NCBI RefSeq assembly: GCF_013265555.1
Contig: NZ_CP041345.1
Coordinates: 976,581-1,040,580, forward strand
Direction of reading: 5' to 3'
Source: Tenuifilum thalassicum
GTDB taxonomy: Bacteria; Bacteroidota; Bacteroidia; Bacteroidales; Tenuifilaceae
Length of the DNA stretch: 64,000 nt
Of this stretch, positions 26,409 to 35,989 are shown in pieces. Numbering within the stretch: the stretch's first letter is position 1; each line of letters starts with the position of its first letter. Under the pieces are notes generated by a model that saw only the letters and a list, made by a program, of their open reading frames with translations, was not told the origin of the DNA and ran no database searches. The position numbers were made by a program, and so were the translations under genes.

Positions 26409-26891
26409 CTAAATCTTTTTGATTAAAACCACAGCATACGCTGCCAAACCCTTCTCTTTCCCAACAAATCCCAATTTTTCTGTTGTAGTCGCTTTAATTG
26501 ATACCTGACTCTGGTCTATACCCATTACTTCTGCTAATGATTCTCTCATTTTAGGGATTAATTCCTTAACCTTAGGTTTTTGCAGGCAAATGGTAGTGTC
26601 GATATTGCCAATCCCATAACCCTCTTTTTTGATTAATTCGACACACTTTTTAAGCAGAAGTTTGCTATCAATCCCTTTAAGTGTTGGGTCGGTATCGGGA
26701 AAATGTAATCCAATATCACCTAAGTTGGCAGCACCAAGCAAGGCGTCGCAAATGGCATGTATTAGCGCATCGCCATCGGAATGACCCAAAGAACCCTTAG
26801 TGTGCTCTATTTTTATTCCACCCAGCCAAAAGGGGATGCCCTCTTTTAGCTGGTGAACATCGTAGCCAAAGCCAACGCGGAATTCCATCAA
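26409..26891 (-). CDS. ispF: 2-C-methyl-D-erythritol 2,4-cyclodiphosphate synthase
   Basis: 160 residues, the usual length. The start FRVGFGYDVHQL contains the metal-binding Asp and His, followed by GSLGHSDGDALIHAICDALLGAA, here seen as its parts GHSDGD and HAICDALLGAA, and DIGLHFPDTDP. The end VSIKATTTEKLGFVGKEKG is also typical. It catalyses the MEP-pathway cyclisation step of isoprenoid synthesis. It lies directly downstream of porV with no gap, an order also seen in other Bacteroidota. Confidence 0.96.
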   Translation of the reverse strand: MMEFRVGFGYDVHQLKEGIPFWLGGIKIEHTKGSLGHSDGDALIHAICDALLGAANLGDIGLHFPDTDPTLKGIDSKLLLKKCVELIKKEGYGIGNIDTTICLQKPKVKELIPKMRESLAEVMGIDQSQVSIKATTTEKLGFVGKEKGLAAYAVVLIKKI

Positions 26892-28079
26892 TTAGTTTTT
26901 GTTTCTTTTGTTTGACGAGGAAAACTCAACAGCTATTGAGAATCGTAAGGTATTAGCCATTGGGCTGTTAAATCCACCCGTAGCGATAAGGTACGAAAAG
27001 TCGATGTTAAAAATATTGTAACGTAAGCCTGCTCCTAGCGTAATGTATTTGCGGTTTCCTTTATTTTGACTTTCGTGAAAGTATCCAGCCCTAATTGCAA
27101 ACTGCTTGGCATACCAGTACTCAATACCAGTAGCAATATAAATTTCATCTAGTTCTTCGCTAAGCCCTCCTGGTGCATCATAGAACGATTGAATCATGCC
27201 TTGAACTACCGATACGTTTGGGTCCATACCCTTAACAATATCACCATTGGTATTATAAATTGGTGGGGTTGGGACCAGTAGCTTATTTAAATCCAGTAGG
27301 AATGAGAAGCTATTATATTGATCGATGTCGAGAGAAATTCTACCGCCAACTCTCATATTAATGGGTATAAATTCTTTTTGTGGATCTTCGTTGTATGAAA
27401 GTTTTGTTCCAATATTTGAGATGTTAGCCCCTAAAGCCATTTGGCCATTCTTACCAGAAAGCGATATGGGATGTTGATAATATACAGCGAGATCGGCTGC
27501 AAAGGAAGTCCCTGGTTTACCAGCTCCCGTTCCAGTTGTTGTAAAGTTTCCTGTTAAATCGGAGCGAATATATCGGAATACCATGGCACCCGAGATGTAA
27601 TCGGAGAATTTTCTTGAATACCCAAAATCGATAGCAAACTCATTAGGATTAAAAGCTTGTATGTAAGTATTATTATTATCTCTAAAAGTGATTTCTCCCA
27701 TTGAGAAATATAAAAGCGAACCGCTAATGGTTTGTAACTTGTCAATTTGGTAAAAACCAGTTAAATGAGTAAGATTAATATCATTTACAAGATTACGAAG
27801 CCAAGGTGTGTATGAGAAACCAACGCCCCACTTTTTCCCCTCCACAAAAGGGAACTTAGCTGGATTCCAATGCTGAGAGTTAACATCGGGTATTGAAGCA
27901 ACTCCGGCATCGCCCATTGCTGCACTCCTAGAGTCGGGTGCTATGGTTAAGAAAGGAACAGCAATTCGAAGCGCATTAAGTCCTCCTGTTAGCGATAGCG
28001 TGCTATCGAATTGTGCCTTGATTATAGGTTGAAAGCCAAGTAGAAACAGCAGTGAAATTCCAAAAATCTTCTTTAACAT
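26892..28079 (-). CDS. porV: T9SS outer membrane protein PorV (LptO)
   Basis: 395 residues. A signal peptide ends near QPIIKAQ, and the rest is a FadL-like outer-membrane beta-barrel with the PorV segment PFLTIAPDSRSAAMGDAGVAS and then NSQHWNPAKFPF. PorV is the shuttle that receives cargo from the SprA translocon and hands it to the PorU sortase. It is encoded just after porU on the same strand, the usual pairing. Promoter TAATTTTG is at 28110-28103. Confidence 0.92.
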   Translation of the reverse strand: MLKKIFGISLLFLLGFQPIIKAQFDSTLSLTGGLNALRIAVPFLTIAPDSRSAAMGDAGVASIPDVNSQHWNPAKFPFVEGKKWGVGFSYTPWLRNLVNDINLTHLTGFYQIDKLQTISGSLLYFSMGEITFRDNNNTYIQAFNPNEFAIDFGYSRKFSDYISGAMVFRYIRSDLTGNFTTTGTGAGKPGTSFAADLAVYYQHPISLSGKNGQMALGANISNIGTKLSYNEDPQKEFIPINMRVGGRISLDIDQYNSFSFLLDLNKLLVPTPPIYNTNGDIVKGMDPNVSVVQGMIQSFYDAPGGLSEELDEIYIATGIEYWYAKQFAIRAGYFHESQNKGNRKYITLGAGLRYNIFNIDFSYLIATGGFNSPMANTLRFSIAVEFSSSNKRNKN

Positions 28080-28102
28080 CGTTATAAATTTAAATGAGAT
28101 TG

Positions 28103-28110
28103 CAAAATTA
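28103..28110 (-). promoter_or_regulatory. Promoter -7 box of porV
   Basis: TAATTTTG on the minus strand matches TAnnTTTG, 24 bp before the porV start. No clear TTG lies at the expected upstream distance. Confidence 0.5.
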
Positions 28111-28239
28111 GTATTTATATGGTAATTTTTAGTAACGTTAATTAAATAGGTTTATTGTTTAATATCAAAAAAATCGAAACATTTTGTGTAGATATAAACA
28201 ATTAAAAATCAGTTGCATGGAATAGCATGCGAATGTGCA

Positions 28240-31200
28240 TTAAAAAACTACAAATTTTGTAACAGCATTTTGTGTTCCCTTTTCAGAGTTAACTGTTAAT
28301 CTACCAATGTAAACACCTTTTGGTAGCTTTGATCCGTTGTAGCTTCGCCCGTTCCAGCTAAAGGGCCCTATCCTGAAGCCTTCGGGAGAAATATTGGCTT
28401 TTTTCAGTTCTGCAACCTTGGCGCCATTCAAGTTGAAAATTTCAATCCTTACATTGATGTTGATGCTACTTAAGTTGCTATCAAAGAAGAAGTTTGTAAA
28501 ATCGGTTATCGGGTTAGGGTAGCAGTAGAAATTCGAAATTTGCAAACTATTATCATCAACAACTCTAAAAGAGAGGGTGCTTTTACTACTGTTATTAAAT
28601 GTATCCCAGGCTTTTACCGTAACAGTATAGCTGCCTGGAACCAGATTTGAAAGCTGGTATGTGGCTGTTCCTTGCGTATAATCGTCGAGTGTAGCGGAGT
28701 AAAAATCATTTAGATTAACATACGATGTGCTTCCATCGGGGTAAAGTATTGTTGCTGTAAGATCATGCCCTATGCCAATTCCTGTAGTATTTATCCCATT
28801 AGGATCGCTAAGCACAACCAATAGTTTTGGATTGGGTCCAGAAATCCCATTGTTCATAAATTTTTCATCGTTTAGGTATAGCGATATGGCTGGTCCCTCT
28901 GAATCAAACTCGTAGGGTGTTCCAATTCCGCCAACCTTAATAGTATCGTTTGCACCTAAAGCGGTTAAGGTTCCATCGGTTGCAAATACACATATTTTGC
29001 CTGCCCCTATAGAGTAGTTAATATCTTTAGGCACAGTGAATTGGATGCTGAACTCCCCGTTAGTTACAGTTGCTTTTCCTTTAAAAACCACGTTAGTTCG
29101 TGCTTTAAAAGTAATGGGGTTGCCACCATCATTAGCCAGTGTTGTTATTTCGCTTTCCTTGTCGAATACGGTTACAGAGGCAATGCCATTAAAGGAGGTG
29201 TTTCTAACATCAGTATTATCAACTATCTCCCCCGAAATCGATATTTTTTCCAACGATTTAAGAGTTGTTACCTCTTCGTTTGTCGATACCTTTTTAATAT
29301 CAGTAATGTTTGCCTTAAAAGCAGGGTAGTGAAGCATTAGTGCAGGGTCGCCTAGCAACGAAAAGTTCCTTTTGTTAAGTCCAGTACCAGAGAGGTATTT
29401 GGTAATTCGGACTAAATCGCCTAACCTGTAATGCTTACCTTCGGCATCGGTATTTAGGATTTGCTGAATGAAGTTGTAGTTAAGGGTAAAGTTTGGGCTT
29501 GAATATACAAGCCGCGTTGTGGAGAGCAGGGCTACTGCTCCTCCATCGGGATACAGAAGAATCCATTCCCCTGTTGAGGTTATGTGGTAATCGTCAAAAC
29601 GGCTAAACTCGCAAGTTGCTGTAACAAATAGGGGTAGCCGGTTTTTGTTCTGCCACGATAGAACATCGTTAAGCATGAGAACTTTCTCATGCGAAAGCCA
29701 ACGCTCGTTCCCGTGTCCGGTGTAGTTTACCAACAGGGCACCTCGGTTAACGGCATCGTTGATATCCTTTGTAACATCAGGATATCTTTGTCCTGCCGAA
29801 GTATTCTCCTGCTGATATGCGTCAAAAAATATTTTTTGAACATTGTATCCAGGATGATTTGTTTCAATATACTCAGCCAATGTGTTGGCATCATTCATAT
29901 GGATATTCCCATCCTCGTCATCGCCAATAAAAACCATTTTCGATTGCCAATCATCAATATCATCGTTATTGATATACCTTTTGATTTTATCAACAACATC
30001 AGCAGCCTGCTCAGTAGTTGATACGGGCAGTCGACCAATGCCAATATCTAAAAAACCGGTGGATTCGCCTTCGTCGTCATCAAGTAGGCCGAAAAAATCG
30101 TCTGAAACAAACGACGAAACACTATTGATAGAACGTGTAGATTGATACGTGGGAATAAAGTTGGTGTTGTTTGGGCTGTCGGAAAGGTTATCGAACGATC
30201 CATCGCCAAACAGCAGCAAATATTTAGGCTTGTCGGCATCGGAAGAGGCATTCCTGTAAAAATATCGAATCATGTTTCGAATTGCCGAAACATCGGGGGT
30301 ACCACTTGAAAACTCGTTATAAACCTCTTCTGTGGTGTAAACAATAACGGACAGATTGCTTTTTTCTCTGTGAGTTTGCGCAAGGTCTTCGGCATATTCT
30401 TTAAACAGTGGATGAGTAACAATAAAATACTCATAGAACCCATTGCCTTTTATATCTTGATTTTCTACAGGGGTGAAAGCTTCAATACTGTATGCCATAT
30501 CAGGTTCAAATCCAATAAAAGTTCGAAGCGAATCAGTTGCAACCTTAAATGAGGCATTTCCCGAAGAAAAACTTATGGGGATTCGTTTAGTAAAATTAAT
30601 GTTACTAACATCCCATATCTGTAGTGCTGAATTAGCATTGCTAATTATGAATTTTGACACATTCCCATTACCAACCGACGAAAAGTCTCTAAATGTTAGC
30701 TGTTCACTATTATATTTAAGAGCGTGCCTTGTTTGAACTGAAATAAAGTCTAGAAATCCAACAGAACCAGTATTGGGTTTATTATAAGTGAGCTCAATTT
30801 TAAATGCTTGGTCATTGATATTTCCAGTAAAAACTTGTTCAGAAACAGATACTTTGTTGGCAAGTGGATCGCTAATAGGAACAGGGCTAAAGCTTATAAG
30901 ATTCGATTGACCGTTAAAGCTAATACTAAAAGTTGACGAAGCCGATGAGCGTGCAGCCATTCTTGCCCATACCTTGTATGTTGAGTTCTCAACTATTTCA
31001 GGAGTTTCAATTGAATAGCTGTATTTTGTTTGGATGTCAAAAATTTCACCAAACCATTCACGACCCGATTTAACCAAGTTGGTATCGTTCTTTTCGAAAG
31101 TTGTTACCTGGTCAAACTCATTTGTTGAATAATTCTCCGAAGTAGATGGTGGGCTATCAGAATCTATTTGAACTTGGGTTTGGCTTGTTGTCAAAAAGTA

Positions 31201-31734
31201 AAAAATCGACTTTGAGTAAAGGTGTTCATCCCACTTCCATGCATTAAAATTACCATCGTACCTAAGAGTTCTAGGGCCTTCTGCATAAAAAAGAATATAA
31301 TCGCCCTGATTAAAAACGTTGTCAGTTCCTTTATATATTAAAATGGGTATGGGTTGAATATCATCGTAACTCTTTTCATTGTTCATCAAAGGAAGGGCTT
31401 TTCCACCTATTCCCCATACGCTAATATTATCAAGGTTATCAAGCCCTAACTGTGTTAATTCGGTGTAGCTAATCTTGTATATCCCCGATTTTTTAACACC
31501 AAACTTATACCATTTCCCATTGCTTAAAACAGAACTTTTAAGGGGTGAGTTGGCTGCTGGGTTATTTAAAATGATATTATTTTTAGTAGAATTTGCTGGG
31601 GGCGATAACTGATTTGAGTTCTCATAAGGAAAGAAAGAATAAAAATGTTTGTTAGCAGCAGATGCGCTAAAATCCCTAGTAAATAAAGGGTTCTGGAAAA
31701 TTGTTAATAAAATTATAATAAAAACTGTACGCAT
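28240..31734 (-). CDS. porU: T9SS sortase PorU (gingipain-like C25 peptidase)
   Basis: 1164 residues from the ATG at 31734. An upstream in-frame ATG at 31755 would fall at or before the predicted transcription start. A signal peptide is followed by an N-terminal beta region, then a C25 domain with the catalytic His in NYTGHGNERWLSHE and Cys in VTATCEFSRFDD, and a C-terminal type A-like T9SS sorting domain (SNFYCYPNPITDFTNF and LPKGVYIGRL). PorU cleaves sorting domains of cargo and links them to A-LPS. It is divergent from the PorP-like gene. Confidence 0.93.
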   Translation of the reverse strand: MRTVFIIILLTIFQNPLFTRDFSASAANKHFYSFFPYENSNQLSPPANSTKNNIILNNPAANSPLKSSVLSNGKWYKFGVKKSGIYKISYTELTQLGLDNLDNISVWGIGGKALPLMNNEKSYDDIQPIPILIYKGTDNVFNQGDYILFYAEGPRTLRYDGNFNAWKWDEHLYSKSIFYFLTTSQTQVQIDSDSPPSTSENYSTNEFDQVTTFEKNDTNLVKSGREWFGEIFDIQTKYSYSIETPEIVENSTYKVWARMAARSSASSTFSISFNGQSNLISFSPVPISDPLANKVSVSEQVFTGNINDQAFKIELTYNKPNTGSVGFLDFISVQTRHALKYNSEQLTFRDFSSVGNGNVSKFIISNANSALQIWDVSNINFTKRIPISFSSGNASFKVATDSLRTFIGFEPDMAYSIEAFTPVENQDIKGNGFYEYFIVTHPLFKEYAEDLAQTHREKSNLSVIVYTTEEVYNEFSSGTPDVSAIRNMIRYFYRNASSDADKPKYLLLFGDGSFDNLSDSPNNTNFIPTYQSTRSINSVSSFVSDDFFGLLDDDEGESTGFLDIGIGRLPVSTTEQAADVVDKIKRYINNDDIDDWQSKMVFIGDDEDGNIHMNDANTLAEYIETNHPGYNVQKIFFDAYQQENTSAGQRYPDVTKDINDAVNRGALLVNYTGHGNERWLSHEKVLMLNDVLSWQNKNRLPLFVTATCEFSRFDDYHITSTGEWILLYPDGGAVALLSTTRLVYSSPNFTLNYNFIQQILNTDAEGKHYRLGDLVRITKYLSGTGLNKRNFSLLGDPALMLHYPAFKANITDIKKVSTNEEVTTLKSLEKISISGEIVDNTDVRNTSFNGIASVTVFDKESEITTLANDGGNPITFKARTNVVFKGKATVTNGEFSIQFTVPKDINYSIGAGKICVFATDGTLTALGANDTIKVGGIGTPYEFDSEGPAISLYLNDEKFMNNGISGPNPKLLVVLSDPNGINTTGIGIGHDLTATILYPDGSTSYVNLNDFYSATLDDYTQGTATYQLSNLVPGSYTVTVKAWDTFNNSSKSTLSFRVVDDNSLQISNFYCYPNPITDFTNFFFDSNLSSININVRIEIFNLNGAKVAELKKANISPEGFRIGPFSWNGRSYNGSKLPKGVYIGRLTVNSEKGTQNAVTKFVVF

Positions 31735-31843
31735 AATGCAATGTTTATGTTGCAAAGAAACAAAACTTTAATTTACCTTTACAAATTAATTCTAACAATA
31801 AAAAACGTATTTAGTTAGTTATTATTACAATAAATTTTTTTTG

Positions 31844-32878
31844 ATGAATTTAAAAAGGGTTAGAGTAATAATAGTTATAGGTCTTGTAATCATTTTTTCT
31901 GACTTGAGGGGGCAGGATCCTACTTTCTCTCAGGTTTTTTTTAATCCAACCATGCTAAATCCTGCATACGCTGGTGCTTCAAAGGATATGCGCTTGGGGA
32001 TAATTTACCGCAACCAGTGGACCATGATAAATATGCCCTACTCAACATTTGGGGTGAGTTTTGACAGAACATTTGATTTTGGGCCTAAGTGGCGTAGAGG
32101 ATATCGATACAGGAGAGCACGCTTTAGTAATAAGGCTGGGTTTGGCATTAACGTTGTTAGCGATATTGAGGGAAAAGGAGTTTTTTCTCGAAATACAATG
32201 GATTTAATATACTCTTACGGATTTCAACCCACTTTCAACTCACATATTCGATTTGGTTTACAAACCTCGTTACTGTTTCGTACTAGAAACTATTCTAGTC
32301 TTGTATTCCCCGATATGGTTGACCCCTCAGGCGATGTGTTAGGTAATCCGGATGTAGTTGGATATACAAGTTGGAATTACGATATAGGATTGGGTTTAGC
32401 AGGTGATATTGAAAATTTTTATGGAGGTTTTGCTGTTCATCATCTCCTGCAACCTGTTGAAGCACGTTTTACAGGTGGACGGGCCTATATCCCAAGAAAG
32501 TATACTTTTCACATTGGTGCCGACTTTAACCTTTTAAAATGGAGACGATTTAAGGAGGTTCTACTTTTTTCACCTAATATAATTTACATTCAACAACTCG
32601 ATTTTAACCAGCTTAATATTGGGTTCTATTTGTCAAAAAATTGGATAGTGGCTGGGCTATGGTTGCGCGAAAACCTAAAGTTGAATAGTCATTCTTTTAT
32701 TATTACACTTGGCTATTCCGATTATATGTTCCGTATTGGTTATAGCTACGACTTTAGCATTATGCAACATGGGCTGAGGGGGTTACCAACTTCATCACAT
32801 GAGGTAACCTTAGGGTGGAATTTTGAGTATAAAAGGAGGAGGAAAAAGTTTAGGTATATTAAATGCCCGAAATTTTAA
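31844..32878 (+). CDS. PorP/SprF family T9SS membrane protein
   Basis: 344 residues from ATG 31844; a TTG three bases earlier is also in frame. A signal peptide ends near SDLRGQ, then the family signature DPTFSQVFFNPTMLNPAYAG, then a barrel of alternating strands ending in GYSYDFSIMQHGLRG and EVTLGWNFEY. PorP/SprF proteins are outer-membrane partners of PorE or of SprB-type cargo. It lies between porU (divergent) and gldJ, consistent with a T9SS role. Confidence 0.88.
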   Translation: MNLKRVRVIIVIGLVIIFSDLRGQDPTFSQVFFNPTMLNPAYAGASKDMRLGIIYRNQWTMINMPYSTFGVSFDRTFDFGPKWRRGYRYRRARFSNKAGFGINVVSDIEGKGVFSRNTMDLIYSYGFQPTFNSHIRFGLQTSLLFRTRNYSSLVFPDMVDPSGDVLGNPDVVGYTSWNYDIGLGLAGDIENFYGGFAVHHLLQPVEARFTGGRAYIPRKYTFHIGADFNLLKWRRFKEVLLFSPNIIYIQQLDFNQLNIGFYLSKNWIVAGLWLRENLKLNSHSFIITLGYSDYMFRIGYSYDFSIMQHGLRGLPTSSHEVTLGWNFEYKRRRKKFRYIKCPKF

Positions 32879-32920
32879 ATTTTTAAGAACTTTTTTCTGC
32901 ATCAAACAAAATATTATTCT

Positions 32921-32928
32921 TATATTTG
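32921..32928 (+). promoter_or_regulatory. Promoter -7 box of gldJ
   Basis: TATATTTG, a perfect TAnnTTTG box, 32 bp before the gldJ ATG at 32961. The upstream TTG is not evident. Confidence 0.5.
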
Positions 32929-32960
32929 AGTTGTATTATAATGAGAAAATCCGTACAGCT

Positions 32961-34496
32961 ATGAGCTTAAAGTATAAAACTTTATTTTTGGCAGCAGCCG
33001 GCATTTTTGGTTTGAATTCATGTGGAATGTTTGGTGGCGGCGGAGGTGGAACCGGTAATGTTTCTGAAAAAACTGGATGGAATTATAATGATCCAGAAAA
33101 TGGCGGTTTTGAAGTAGTTACCGATTGGCAACCCGAAGCTGGCCCTGGTTTAGTATTTATTGAGGGGGGTACATTTATTATGGGGCGTGTTGAACAAGAT
33201 GTTATGTACGATTGGAATGCAACACCCCGTAGGGTTACAGTTACCTCCTTTTACATGGATGAGACCGAAATTAGCAATGTGGACTGGCGCGAATACGTTC
33301 ACTGGATTAAACGTGTTTACTCAGAGTATCCTAACGTTGTGAAAAATGCTTTACCCGATACGCTGGTTTGGCGCTCACCATTAGGATATAATGAGCCTTT
33401 TGTTACTGATTATTTCCGCCATCCTGCCTACAACGACTATCCTGTTGTTGGGGTGAACTGGTTGCAAGCAAACGACTACTGTAGTTGGCGTACCGATAGG
33501 GTTAACGAACAACTTCTAGTTGATAAAGGTATAATTGAATTCGACCTTGCTCAAAAAGGTGCCGATGTATTTACAACTGAAGCTTACCTATCTGGACAGT
33601 ATGAAGCTAGGGTTAAAAAATTATTACCTAGCCTAGACCCTGAGAAACCCGAAGGACGCCATGTCCGCTTTAGCGATGGTATTCTCTTGCCAAAATATCG
33701 CCTCCCAACCGAAGCAGAATGGGAATTTGCAGCCTCGGGTCTTGTAGGAAATACCTACGATGAACGTATGGTTGAACGCAGAATTTATCCTTGGAATGGA
33801 CATAACGTTCGTAACCCCGATCCTAAGGTTCGTGGGCAATTAATGGCAAACTTTGTTCGTGGTCGTGGTGACTATATGGGGTTAGCTGGTAACCTAAATG
33901 ATGAAAACACATTCCCAGGACCAGTTAAATCATATTGGCCTAACGATTATGGTCTGTACTGTATGGCTGGTAATGTTAACGAATGGGTTCTTGATGTTTA
34001 CCGTCCTTTAACTTATGAAGATTTTGATGAGGTTCGTCCTTTCCGCGGTAATGTATTTAAAACCCCTTACGATAAAGATGGTAATTACGCTAAAAAAGAT
34101 AGCCTAGGTAGAATCCCATATCGTGAAGTTACCGAGGAGGAAGCCGCTGAGCGACATAACTACAATAAAGCTTACTACATCAACTATAAAGATGGTGATG
34201 TGGCTTCAACTCTCGATTTCCGCGATGGTGCTACAATTAAGGAGAAAAATTCTGATAGAATGTATTACCAGGGTGATGCTCAAATGAAAAATGCTGGAAT
34301 GACAACTCTTATAAACGACCATGTTAGAGTTTATAAAGGTGGTTCGTGGAAAGATAGAGCATACTGGTTAAGCCCTGGCGCTCGTCGCTTCTTAGATGAA
34401 AAGCGCTCTACTAACGATTTAGGATTCCGCTGTGCCATGGAAGCTGTTGGTGCTCAATCGGCTAGAAAACGCGGCGAAAGAGTTGGTGCAAGATAA
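32961..34496 (+). CDS. gldJ: Gliding motility / T9SS lipoprotein GldJ
   Basis: 511 residues from ATG 32961; the frame extends upstream into the previous gene, but the promoter box at 32921 and the lipobox decide the start. The signal peptide ends in GLNSCGMFGGGG, a lipobox. The body is a SUMF1/formylglycine-generating-enzyme fold (PGLVFIEGGTFIMGRVEQD, YRLPTEAEWEFAAS, YCMAGNVNEWVLDVY, RVYKGGSWKDRAYWLSPGARRF in parts). The length, the MGRVEQDVMYDWN segment and the neighbours (porU before, murF after) point to GldJ rather than GldK. GldJ stabilises GldK and is needed for T9SS and gliding. Confidence 0.88.
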   Translation: MSLKYKTLFLAAAGIFGLNSCGMFGGGGGGTGNVSEKTGWNYNDPENGGFEVVTDWQPEAGPGLVFIEGGTFIMGRVEQDVMYDWNATPRRVTVTSFYMDETEISNVDWREYVHWIKRVYSEYPNVVKNALPDTLVWRSPLGYNEPFVTDYFRHPAYNDYPVVGVNWLQANDYCSWRTDRVNEQLLVDKGIIEFDLAQKGADVFTTEAYLSGQYEARVKKLLPSLDPEKPEGRHVRFSDGILLPKYRLPTEAEWEFAASGLVGNTYDERMVERRIYPWNGHNVRNPDPKVRGQLMANFVRGRGDYMGLAGNLNDENTFPGPVKSYWPNDYGLYCMAGNVNEWVLDVYRPLTYEDFDEVRPFRGNVFKTPYDKDGNYAKKDSLGRIPYREVTEEEAAERHNYNKAYYINYKDGDVASTLDFRDGATIKEKNSDRMYYQGDAQMKNAGMTTLINDHVRVYKGGSWKDRAYWLSPGARRFLDEKRSTNDLGFRCAMEAVGAQSARKRGERVGAR

Positions 34497-34521
34497 TACT
34501 CGGATTTTTAGATAATTTATA

Positions 34522-34555
34522 AAGAACCTCATATATTTATGAGGTTCTTTTTTTA
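34522..34555 (+). terminator. Intrinsic terminator of gldJ
   Basis: AAGAACCTCAT (34522-34532) pairs with ATGAGGTTCTT (34539-34549) around a 6-nt loop and runs into T7 (to 34555). It rules out the in-frame ATG at 34539 as the murF start. Confidence 0.9.
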
Positions 34556-34565
34556 TTTAATTGCC

Positions 34566-35855
34566 ATGATAGAAAAAATTTACAAATACTACTCAAAAAC
34601 GTTTAGTGTTTCTATTGATAGTAGAAAGGTAAAGCCTGGAGATATCTTTTTTGCGCTTAAAGGTGAAAATTCCGACGGAAATAAATTTGCAAAGAATGCT
34701 TTACAGAATGGTGCCATAGCAGCTGTTATTGATAACCCTGAATTCTTGTCCGATGGGTGCATTCTAGTTGATAATTCATTAAAAACCTTACAGAAACTAG
34801 CCAATTATCATAGGAACACCTTAAGAGCTAAGGTTTTGGCCATAACAGGTTCAAATGGTAAAACAACCACTAAGGAGCTTATAAAGGCTGTAACCTCAAA
34901 AAAATATAAAGTTAAAGCTACCGATGGAAATCTTAATAATCATATAGGTGTGCCTTTAACTCTACTTTCAATAACTCCAGATGTTGATATAGCAATTGTT
35001 GAAATGGGAGCAAATGGTGTTAATGATATTGCTGAACTTTGCGATATTGCCCAACCTAATTATGGAATAATAACTAATATCGGCAGGGCTCATCTAGGCG
35101 GGTTTGGTGGCTTTGAGGGAGTTAAGAAAGCAAAAGGGCAGTTATACCGATATTTGGCTGAAAATGATGGAGTCGTTTTTTTTAATGATAAAAACATTAT
35201 ACTGCGTGAACTTATCGACATATACAAGCCTTCACACCCTGTGCCATATTCTAAGTTTATTAATAACGCTATTGTTAGTTATGATAGCGATAAGCTTTTT
35301 ATAAACGTTAAAATTCAAGAGGGCGATGCTGAACTGCTTGTTAAAACAAACCTTGTAGGAGATTATAATTTAGAGAATATCCTCTCTGCATATGTTATTG
35401 GTAGGTATTTTAATATAGAACCTTGCCAAATTAATGGGGCCATAGAGGAGTATGTTCCAAATAATAAGCGTTCTCAGCTAATAAAAACGGAGAAAAATAC
35501 AGTCATTCTTGATGCTTATAATGCAAACCCAACGAGCATGATGCACGCCTTACAAAATTTTAAAAGCCTAGAAGTAAAAAACAAGGTTGCCATTATTGGT
35601 GAAATGCTTGAACTGGGTGAGTATAGTAATCAAGAGCATTCAAAAATAGTTAAATTGCTTTCAGAACTAAATCTTGACTCTATTTTACTTGTTGGTGATG
35701 GGTTTTCCAAGGTCAACCTTCCTGTAAATGCGAAGTATTTTGCCGATGTATACCAATGTTTATGCTATCTTAAAGAAAGCCCCTTAAAAGATAAATTTAT
35801 CTTAGTTAAGGGTTCACGTGGAGTAAAGTTGGAAGAAATCCTAAGCTTACTATAG
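34566..35855 (+). CDS. murF: UDP-N-acetylmuramoyl-tripeptide--D-Ala-D-Ala ligase
   Basis: 429 residues from ATG 34566. The Mur ligase ATP loop is ITGSNGKTTTKEL (near residue 100), followed by EMGANGVNDIAEL and TNIGRAHLGGFGG. The C-terminal domain has the DAYNANPTSM motif typical of MurF. It adds D-Ala-D-Ala to UDP-MurNAc-tripeptide in the cytoplasm. gldJ-murF adjacency is frequent in Bacteroidota with T9SS, though here a terminator separates them. Confidence 0.93.
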   Translation: MIEKIYKYYSKTFSVSIDSRKVKPGDIFFALKGENSDGNKFAKNALQNGAIAAVIDNPEFLSDGCILVDNSLKTLQKLANYHRNTLRAKVLAITGSNGKTTTKELIKAVTSKKYKVKATDGNLNNHIGVPLTLLSITPDVDIAIVEMGANGVNDIAELCDIAQPNYGIITNIGRAHLGGFGGFEGVKKAKGQLYRYLAENDGVVFFNDKNIILRELIDIYKPSHPVPYSKFINNAIVSYDSDKLFINVKIQEGDAELLVKTNLVGDYNLENILSAYVIGRYFNIEPCQINGAIEEYVPNNKRSQLIKTEKNTVILDAYNANPTSMMHALQNFKSLEVKNKVAIIGEMLELGEYSNQEHSKIVKLLSELNLDSILLVGDGFSKVNLPVNAKYFADVYQCLCYLKESPLKDKFILVKGSRGVKLEEILSLL

Positions 35856-35989
35856 ACCATTCTGTATTTTAACAAATCATGCATACTATTTAGCTAAGAG
35901 TATGATGTATTTAAATTAAACATTCGTTTATTTGTAGAGAATATAGTTAATCTTAACTATGAGAATGTTTAATTTTTTAAAGTTTTTGT